From positions 1 to 5,098 of the forward strand of contig JALRLN010000106.1 in the NCBI GenBank assembly GCA_023254445.1: 5,098 bases of DNA, given 5' to 3'. The notes below the pieces were generated by a model. It saw only the letters and a program-made list of their open reading frames with translations, had not been told where the DNA came from and searched no databases. Made by a program: the position numbers and the translations under genes. Shown here one piece after another: positions 1 to 5,098 of this stretch. The number at the start of each line of letters is the position of its first letter. Position 1 is the first letter of the stretch. The DNA comes from Candidatus Poseidoniaceae archaeon. Lineage in GTDB: Archaea > Thermoplasmatota > Poseidoniia > Poseidoniales > Poseidoniaceae.

Positions 1-1725
1 GAGAACGCCCTGATCAACGGGAACTTCCAGGTCATTGTCTCTGGCCAGCGCAAGGGCACCGGGTCCAGCCGTGAAACCGCCGCGCAATGCGAGCGCTGGG
101 CGGGCATCCGCATCGTCATCGCGGCCTCGTTCGCGCCCATCCACGAGCGGAACAACATCAACCTCGGGCCGTTGATGGGCGACCACGCGATGCTGAGGCG
201 GCTGCAGGACGGCGAGTCGCTTCCCTTGGAGGCCTTCACCTCGCGCTACGACCCCGTCACCCGCCTCATCCTCGAGGAAGGGGGCCTGTTTCCCTTCGCC
301 AAGCGCCTCGCGGCGGGCGAACTCAGCCTCCCGGCGCTCGACACCCCCGCGCGCCCGATGACCATGGCCGAGAAGATCGTCGCGCGGAACCTCGTGGGGC
401 AGCCCGACGGGCAGTGCGTCAAGCCCCACGACCCGGTGATCGCTGGGGTCCAAGGCGGCTACTCGCACGAATTCACGACCGCTCAGGTGCACACCTTCCT
501 CGCCGAGGTGTACGGCGAAGGCTACGCTCTGCCAAACCCCGACAAGTTCGCGGTCTTCGAGGATCACCTCCTCTACGCGGACCACAACCCGCGCTTCGTG
601 CCCTTCATGCACAAGGTGCAGACCCTGCGCGACCTTCAGCAGGCCTTCCAGCAGCACACCGGCGTGCGCGATTACAGCGCCATCGACGGCGTCTCCCCCG
701 GCATCTGCCATCAGGTCGCCCGTGAGGAATTCATCGAGGTGGCCGATTTCATCCAAGCCACGGATTCGCACACCTGCATGGGCGGCGCCTCCAACGCCTT
801 GACCTACGGCGTGGGGGCCACGGAGTACGCGAACCTGATTTCTGCCGGCTTCACCTTCGTCAAGGTCCCTGAATCCATTCGCTTCGAACTGGTCGGGGAA
901 CTGGACACCGGCTGCACCGCCAAGGACGTCATCCTGCACATCCTCGCCGACCACGCCAGGAAGGAATTGACCCTGAACCGCAGCATGGAGTTCGGAGGCC
1001 CCGGCCTTGCCTCGCTGTCCATCGACGAGCGGGCCACCCTGTGCAACATGGCCACGGAATGCTCGGCCCGCACCGGCATCTGCGAAGCGGACGACCTGCT
1101 CCTCGACTGGATGGAGGCGCGGATTCCCGGCCTCGACCGCGAGGCCCGACGCTCCCTCGCGGTCGCCCCCGACGAGGGCGCGACCTACGACGGCGGCGTC
1201 CACGTCGTCGACCTCTCCAGCATTCGCCCGATGGTGGCCCACCCCGGCGACCCGGACCGTGGCGTGCCCTCGGACCCGACGAACGGGGCGGACGTCGCCG
1301 ACATCGGCCAGGTGCGCATCGACATCGCCTACGGCGGCTCCTGCACCGCGGGCAAGGAGGACGACGTCGCCTACTACGCAGAGGTCTGTGCCGCCGCCGA
1401 AGCGGCCGGTCTGCACGTGGCCGAGGGCGTGGCCTTCTACATCCAATACGGCTCCGGCCACGTCAAGGACCTCGCCGTGCGCGAAGGCTGGCACGACCTC
1501 TTCCAGCGGGTCGGCGTGCGGCTCATCGACCCCGGCTGCGGCGCCTGCATCGGCGCCGGCCCGGGCGTGTCCACCGACGCGGGTCAGGTGACGGTCTCGG
1601 CGATCAACCGCAACTTCCAGGGCCGCTCCGGCCCGGGGCGGCTCTACCTCGCAAGTCCACTGACCGTGGCCGCCAGCGCCTTCACGGGTGAAATCACCTC
1701 GTGGCGACCCGGCCTCTTCGCGTGA
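1..1725 (+). CDS. Fused LeuD-LeuC-type aconitase-family hydro-lyase (5' end outside window)
   Basis: Probably a [4Fe-4S] dehydratase/isomerase that moves a hydroxyl group on a tricarboxylate-like acid, such as 3-isopropylmalate dehydratase, homoaconitase or aconitase. The frame is open from base 1 with no stop, so the start lies upstream; 574 residues are visible. Residues about 9-55 look like the small-subunit swivel domain, with GTGSSRE (Ser22, Ser23, Arg24) followed by a VIAASFAPI strand. Residues about 122-574 are the LeuC-like core: ADHN (Asp194, His195), TDSHT (Asp255, His257), GGSCTAG (Cys448), PGCGACIG (Cys513, Cys516) and NRNFQGR (Asn536, Arg537, Arg542). The three cysteines match the cluster ligands of the superfamily. 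Two things are odd: the swivel domain precedes the core, and Ala replaces the usual Asn after SCT. The substrate-selecting loop of the swivel domain is not visible, so the substrate is undecided. The family call is firm; calling it leucine biosynthesis would be inference. The earliest ATG in view (172) lies after the swivel motif and is not the real start. Confidence 0.9.
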   Translation, partial: ENALINGNFQVIVSGQRKGTGSSRETAAQCERWAGIRIVIAASFAPIHERNNINLGPLMGDHAMLRRLQDGESLPLEAFTSRYDPVTRLILEEGGLFPFAKRLAAGELSLPALDTPARPMTMAEKIVARNLVGQPDGQCVKPHDPVIAGVQGGYSHEFTTAQVHTFLAEVYGEGYALPNPDKFAVFEDHLLYADHNPRFVPFMHKVQTLRDLQQAFQQHTGVRDYSAIDGVSPGICHQVAREEFIEVADFIQATDSHTCMGGASNALTYGVGATEYANLISAGFTFVKVPESIRFELVGELDTGCTAKDVILHILADHARKELTLNRSMEFGGPGLASLSIDERATLCNMATECSARTGICEADDLLLDWMEARIPGLDREARRSLAVAPDEGATYDGGVHVVDLSSIRPMVAHPGDPDRGVPSDPTNGADVADIGQVRIDIAYGGSCTAGKEDDVAYYAEVCAAAEAAGLHVAEGVAFYIQYGSGHVKDLAVREGWHDLFQRVGVRLIDPGCGACIGAGPGVSTDAGQVTVSAINRNFQGRSGPGRLYLASPLTVAASAFTGEITSWRPGLFA

Positions 1726-1757
1726 ACGCGGTCCCGTGACTTCATAGAGCGTCGGCA

Positions 1758-1781
1758 GGGGCTTGATGCCGTTCAAGGCCC
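1758..1781 (+). other. Imperfect hairpin in the spacer between the aconitase-like gene and top6B
   Basis: GGGC-TTGA at 1759-1766 can pair with TCAA-(G)-GCCC at 1773-1781. This gives an eight-pair stem with one bulged G (1777) and a six-base loop. No T-run follows, so it is not a standard intrinsic terminator. An alternative five-pair stem, CGGCA/TGCCG (1753-1757 with 1767-1771), uses the same bases. It may be chance in GC-rich DNA, or a mild processing or attenuation element. The rest of the 89-base spacer shows no clear promoter. Confidence 0.25.
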
Positions 1782-1795
1782 GACGTCATCAGGAC

Positions 1796-1804
1796 GGAGG
1801 AGGA
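1796..1804 (+). promoter_or_regulatory. Strong Shine-Dalgarno of top6B, decides the GTG start
   Basis: GGAGGAGGA is a near-perfect anti-16S match. The AGGAGG core (1798-1803) sits 11 bases before GTG 1815 and 20 bases before the next in-frame start, ATG 1824. The spacing therefore favours GTG. In the same frame a TGA at 1764-1766 closes the ORF upstream, and no other ATG, GTG or TTG lies between it and 1815. Confidence 0.7.
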
Positions 1805-1814
1805 CCTTCGGACG

Positions 1815-4271
1815 GTGGTTGAGATGGCGGAGCCAAGGGACATCGCGTCCAAACTTGCAGACAACCAGAAGCAGGCCTCCATTTCCGAGTTCTTCGAGAA
1901 GAACAAGCACTTCCTCGGTTTTGACAGCCTGCACCGCTCCCTCATCACCGCCGTCAAGGAAGCGGTGGACAACGCGCTCGACGCCTGCGAAGAAGCACGC
2001 ATCCTGCCGGACATCCGCGTGGAGATCCGTAAGGCGGACAGCAAGCGCGACGTGCTCGAACTGGAGGTCGAAGACAACGGACCCGGCATCCCGCGCGACA
2101 ACGTCGCGAAGGTCTTCGGGCAGCTGCTCTTTGGTTCCCGCTTCCACGCCATCCGCCAGTCCCGTGGCCAGCAGGGCATCGGCATTACCGGCGTGGTGAT
2201 GTACAGCCAACTCACGACGGGCCGCCCCACCCGCGTGCGCTCGAAGATCGCCGCCGAAACCACCGCCGTCGAGATGCTGCTCGGCCTCGACACCAAGGCC
2301 AACAAGGCGGTGAAGTCCGACGAAGAGCGCGTCCCTTGGGTGCTGGAGGACGGCACCGAGAAGGTCTCCGGACTGAAGGTCACGTGCCGCATGAAGGCGA
2401 AGTACCAGCGCGGCAAGCAAAGCGTCTGGCAGTACCTTCGGATGACCAGCATCGTCAACCCGCACGCCTCCATCACCTTCGTTGACCCCGACGGCGAGGA
2501 GGAGCACTGGCCCCGCGTCACCGAACGCCTGCCACGCAAGGTGTCGAGCATCAAGCCGCACCCGCACGGCATCGAACTCGGTCAACTGCACCGCATGGCG
2601 ATGTCCAGCCGTTCGGCCAACCTCAGCATCTTCCTCAAGACGGAATTCTCCGGCGTGCCGACGCGGGCCATCAAGGAAATGTGTGAAGTGGCCGGTTTGG
2701 TTGACAGCAAGGGGCGCCCCCTGGGCATCAAGCCCGCGAAAATGGACCCGGACCAGATCCGTGCCTTGGCCGAGACCTTCCAAGGGATGCGCGGCTACCT
2801 TCGCCCCTTCCGCCTCGACCACCGCGGCACCCGCATCTACGTCGCCGACGCTCGTCGCCCCGGCGTGCCGGGTGCGCCCATCAGCGAATGCAAGCACGGG
2901 GACCTCGTCTCGGCGCTGACCGGCGCCGGGTTGGATGACCTGCCCGGCATCGTCACCTCGCGCACCGACATGCACTGGGAGGAAAGCCTGCACCACCTGG
3001 TCGCCCACGTCAGCAACGCGCATGGGGAAGGGCCGTGGAACGCCAAAGAAGCGGACCTCATCTCCAAACACCTCCGAAAGGACTGGGACCCAAGCATCGA
3101 TTTCGAAGCGGTTCGGCTGCTCAAACCTCCCGTGGATTGCCTTTCGCCCATTGAAGAGATGCTCATCAAGAAGGGGCTGTCGAAGACCATCGACTCTCGG
3201 TTTGTAACAACGCTCACGCGCGTGCCGACCGTTAGCCAGGGCAACCCCTTCCAGATCGAGGTCGGGCTGATCTTCGGCGAAGGCATGCCCGCGGACTCCC
3301 CGGTGGAGGTGCTGCGCTTCGCCAACCGCGTCCCGCTGATGTACCAGCAGGGCGGTTGCATGCTGACCAAGGCCATCGAATCGGTCGACTGGCGCCAGTA
3401 CGGGCTCGATCAGTCCGGAGGCAGCGGGGTGCCCAAAGGGCCCGCCGCCATCCTCGTCCACCTTGCGAGCACGAACGTGCAGTTCACCTCGGAAGCGAAG
3501 GAGGCCGTCGCCGACAACGAAGAGGTGCACGACGAGGCGCGAAAGGCGATGCTGGAACTTGGACGTGGTCTTCGGAAGCACCTTGAGAAGCGCAAGAAAC
3601 TCGAGAAAACGAAGGAGAAATTCGAACTCATCACGGACATCCTGCCGGCCATCGCCGAAAAGTCGGCGGCCATCCTCGACCGGCCCGTCCCCCCGCTGGC
3701 GGGCTCCATCACGAAGATCATGAACGCCGTCATCGCTGAGGAAGCCACCGAATGGAACAAGGAGGCCAAGCGGACGGAAGTTCGCCTGACCTTGAGCAAC
3801 TTCACCGCCAAGGCACGCGCCTTCACGTTGCTCGCGACGTGGCCTGAGCGCGAAGGTGCGGTGATGGTGGAGAACGACGCCGGTGGGAAATCCGAACTGA
3901 CCGGCGTGTGGGCGTGGAAGTTGGAGACCCTCCAGCCCGGTGAAACGGCCACGGTCACCTACGCCCTTGACGGGTTGGAAAAGGGCGATTGGACGGAGAC
4001 CGACGTCTTCTACCGCGGTGCCGGGGACGTCATCGGAGCGACCAAGATGGACGATGCACTCCTCAAGGAACTGCAGCGTCAGGAAGAAGTGCTCTCCGAG
4101 GACGAGGAGGAGGACGACCTGGACGACGAGGCCGACGACCTGGAGGACAACACGCCGGATGCAGAGGCCGACGACGCACTGGAGGAGTCCGCCGACACGG
4201 AGCCACCGGAGCGACCGAAGCCCAGCGGCGGTGGAAGCCTCTTCGATTACGACATGGGGGATGACGCATGA
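1815..4271 (+). CDS. top6B: DNA topoisomerase VI subunit B (ATPase subunit), long form
   Basis: ATP-binding subunit of type IIB topoisomerase VI. ATP-driven dimerisation captures and passes a duplex through the break made by subunit A, relaxing and decatenating DNA. The N-terminal region has the family's SISEFFEKNKHFLGFDS stretch, then the GHKL boxes: EAVDNALDA (Glu49 as general base, Asn53 for Mg), DNGPGIP (from Asp87) and GQQGIG (118-123). An H2TH-like region follows (about 255-327), then an apparent extra segment (about 328-434). The transducer begins near LKPPVDCLSPIEE and includes FTSEAKE, whose Lys562 is the candidate switch lysine contacting ATP. A charged helix (about 580-640) and an Ig-like C-terminal domain (about 647-745) come next. 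The end is a strongly acidic tail (about 760-798) and a Gly-rich SLFDYD terminus. Presence of H2TH and separate A and B genes argues for topo VI rather than topo VIII. At 818 residues it is well above the usual roughly 530-670. GTG is chosen by SD spacing; ATG 1824 would remove only three residues. Confidence 0.96.
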   Translation: MVEMAEPRDIASKLADNQKQASISEFFEKNKHFLGFDSLHRSLITAVKEAVDNALDACEEARILPDIRVEIRKADSKRDVLELEVEDNGPGIPRDNVAKVFGQLLFGSRFHAIRQSRGQQGIGITGVVMYSQLTTGRPTRVRSKIAAETTAVEMLLGLDTKANKAVKSDEERVPWVLEDGTEKVSGLKVTCRMKAKYQRGKQSVWQYLRMTSIVNPHASITFVDPDGEEEHWPRVTERLPRKVSSIKPHPHGIELGQLHRMAMSSRSANLSIFLKTEFSGVPTRAIKEMCEVAGLVDSKGRPLGIKPAKMDPDQIRALAETFQGMRGYLRPFRLDHRGTRIYVADARRPGVPGAPISECKHGDLVSALTGAGLDDLPGIVTSRTDMHWEESLHHLVAHVSNAHGEGPWNAKEADLISKHLRKDWDPSIDFEAVRLLKPPVDCLSPIEEMLIKKGLSKTIDSRFVTTLTRVPTVSQGNPFQIEVGLIFGEGMPADSPVEVLRFANRVPLMYQQGGCMLTKAIESVDWRQYGLDQSGGSGVPKGPAAILVHLASTNVQFTSEAKEAVADNEEVHDEARKAMLELGRGLRKHLEKRKKLEKTKEKFELITDILPAIAEKSAAILDRPVPPLAGSITKIMNAVIAEEATEWNKEAKRTEVRLTLSNFTAKARAFTLLATWPEREGAVMVENDAGGKSELTGVWAWKLETLQPGETATVTYALDGLEKGDWTETDVFYRGAGDVIGATKMDDALLKELQRQEEVLSEDEEEDDLDDEADDLEDNTPDAEADDALEESADTEPPERPKPSGGGSLFDYDMGDDA
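4256..4261 (+). promoter_or_regulatory. Ribosome binding site of top6A inside the top6B end
   Basis: GGGGGA lies six bases before ATG 4268, within the last codons of top6B. An in-frame TGA at 4262-4264 blocks any earlier start for the A subunit, so ATG 4268 is fixed as the first usable start. The purine-rich site and the ATGA overlap together suggest coupled translation, possibly by reinitiation. Confidence 0.5.
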
Positions 4272-5098
4272 CGCGACAGCACACGCCGGAGGAAACGAAG
4301 ACCGCGCTGCACGAGGTTGTCGTCGAGATGTACGACCGCATCGTGAAGGGCGAACCCCCGACGATGACCCTCCCGGTGCGCACCAAGAACAACATCACGT
4401 TCAACGAACGGCTTGGCGTCTACAAATACGGGAAGAACACCTCGGTGCGTGACGCCACCTCCTTGCAGTCCGCCAAGCAACTGCTTCGGGCCTTGCACGT
4501 TGTCGAATTCATCGAAGGAATGATCGACGCCGGAAAATCGAGCACCCTCAGGGAGATGTACTACATCTCGGAAGGCTGGGGCCACGGCAAGTTTGGCTCG
4601 CAAAACGAAAGCAACAACCTCGCAGAAGACCTGGAAGTGGTGACCCGCTGCCTGCGTGAGGACTTCAAACTCCGACCTGAGGAAGACGGTGCGCGCATCA
4701 TTGGGAACATCACGCTGCAGGAACGCAACCGCCGTGGCGAATGGATGCGCATCAACGCCCGGGACGACGTCGGCGATTCGGGGTACGGTGTGCCCTACAA
4801 CGTTGAGGAAGAGAAGATCGAACTGCTGGAGCACGACATCGACTTCATCATGGCCATCGAGACCGGTGGTATGTTCGATCGGCTCATCGAGAACGGCTTC
4901 GACGAAGACTACCGCTGCGCCCTCGTCCACCTGAAAGGGCAGCCCGCCCGCTCCACACGCCGCATCATGAAGCGGATGAGCGAGGAGTGGGACCTGCCGG
5001 TGGTGGTCTTTGCTGACGGTGACCCCTGGTCCTTCCGGATTCACGCTTCGATTGCCTACGGCGCCATCAAAACCGCCCACATCTCGGAGTACCTCGCC
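4268..5098 (+). CDS. top6A: DNA topoisomerase VI subunit A (Spo11-like), 3' end outside window
   Basis: DNA-cleaving subunit of topoisomerase VI and relative of the meiotic Spo11 protein. It cuts both strands through a tyrosyl-DNA bond while subunit B supplies ATP-driven gating. The visible 277 residues contain the 5Y-CAP (winged-helix) region ending in STLREMYYISEGW. Of Tyr98 and Tyr99, alignment by eye with Spo11 (VRDIFY) favours Tyr99 as the nucleophile. The Toprim domain follows: Glu198 in AIETGGMFDRL, the HLKGQPARSTRR segment, and Asp250/Asp252 in ADGDPWSF, the Mg-binding acids. The usual family length is about 360-380 residues, so roughly 90-100 residues lie beyond the window. The start overlaps the top6B stop (ATGA), the common B-then-A arrangement seen in archaea. 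A small departure is Ser instead of Gly after DGDPW. All catalytic residues in view are intact, so it is likely active. Confidence 0.96.
   Translation, partial: MTRQHTPEETKTALHEVVVEMYDRIVKGEPPTMTLPVRTKNNITFNERLGVYKYGKNTSVRDATSLQSAKQLLRALHVVEFIEGMIDAGKSSTLREMYYISEGWGHGKFGSQNESNNLAEDLEVVTRCLREDFKLRPEEDGARIIGNITLQERNRRGEWMRINARDDVGDSGYGVPYNVEEEKIELLEHDIDFIMAIETGGMFDRLIENGFDEDYRCALVHLKGQPARSTRRIMKRMSEEWDLPVVVFADGDPWSFRIHASIAYGAIKTAHISEYLA

Noticed and set aside
1041..1691. A + strand frame rich in Arg, Gly and Pro within the aconitase-like gene
   Set aside because: Arg/Pro/Gly-rich out-of-frame product of high-GC coding DNA; the true frame carries the conserved cysteine motifs.
1753..1781. Intrinsic terminator after the aconitase-like gene
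   Set aside because: The stem is imperfect and is followed by GACGTCATC rather than a T-run.
1763..1791. Possible sigma70-type promoter (TTGATG, then TCATCA) before top6B
   Set aside because: The -10-like hexamer is poor and the -35 overlaps the hairpin; such weak matches are expected by chance.
1773..3581. A 602-codon open frame on the minus strand opposite top6B
   Set aside because: It is antisense to unmistakable Top6B sequence, and its Val/Asp/Ala/His-rich, low-variety translation is typical of reverse reading of GC-rich codons. No family motif was recognised.
4098..4160. GAC/GAG-rich stretch that looks like a DNA repeat
   Set aside because: It consists of Asp and Glu codons of the acidic tail without a fixed repeat unit, so it is coding low complexity and not a repeat element.
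4247..5080. A 277-codon minus-strand frame opposite top6A
   Set aside because: It lies across the Top6A catalytic region; the protein has no recognisable motif and is explained by third-position GC bias.

Overview
The window is GC-rich (clearly above 60% by eye), densely coded and entirely on the + strand. It holds three protein genes, two of them cut by the window edges. The strong GGAGGAGGA ribosome binding site, short spacing and bacterial-style metabolic gene point to a high-GC bacterium. The two topoisomerase VI genes are mostly an archaeal and plant trait, found only patchily in bacteria. I cannot name the lineage; an environmental or myxobacteria-like organism is a guess.

Bases 1-1725 are the 3' part of an aconitase-superfamily hydro-lyase. 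The reading frame is already open at base 1. It encodes a small-subunit (LeuD-like) swivel domain fused upstream of a LeuC-like [4Fe-4S] catalytic core. The three cluster cysteines and the active-site Asp/His and Asn/Arg positions are visible. Leucine biosynthesis (isopropylmalate isomerase) or a related aconitase/homoaconitase-type reaction are both possible.

Bases 1726-1814 form an 89-base spacer with one imperfect hairpin, no T-run and no convincing promoter, ending in a strong Shine-Dalgarno.

Bases 1815-4271 encode a full topoisomerase VI B subunit: GHKL ATPase, H2TH, transducer, Ig-like C-terminal domain and a very acidic tail. It is unusually long at 818 residues. The extra length comes from an apparent insertion of about 105 residues between H2TH and transducer, plus the acidic tail with a short LFDYD-type end. 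Bases 4268-5098 encode the first 277 residues of the A (Spo11-like) subunit, with the catalytic tyrosine and the Toprim acidic residues. The stop of B and start of A overlap as ATGA, which fits translational coupling of the two subunits of one A2B2 type IIB topoisomerase. That enzyme passes one DNA duplex through another using ATP.

I saw no tRNA, rRNA, CRISPR, insertion sequence or attachment site. The notable points are the bacterial-looking topo VI pair, the lineage-specific additions to its B subunit, and the swivel-first fused aconitase beside it. I do not see a wholly new multi-gene system here.
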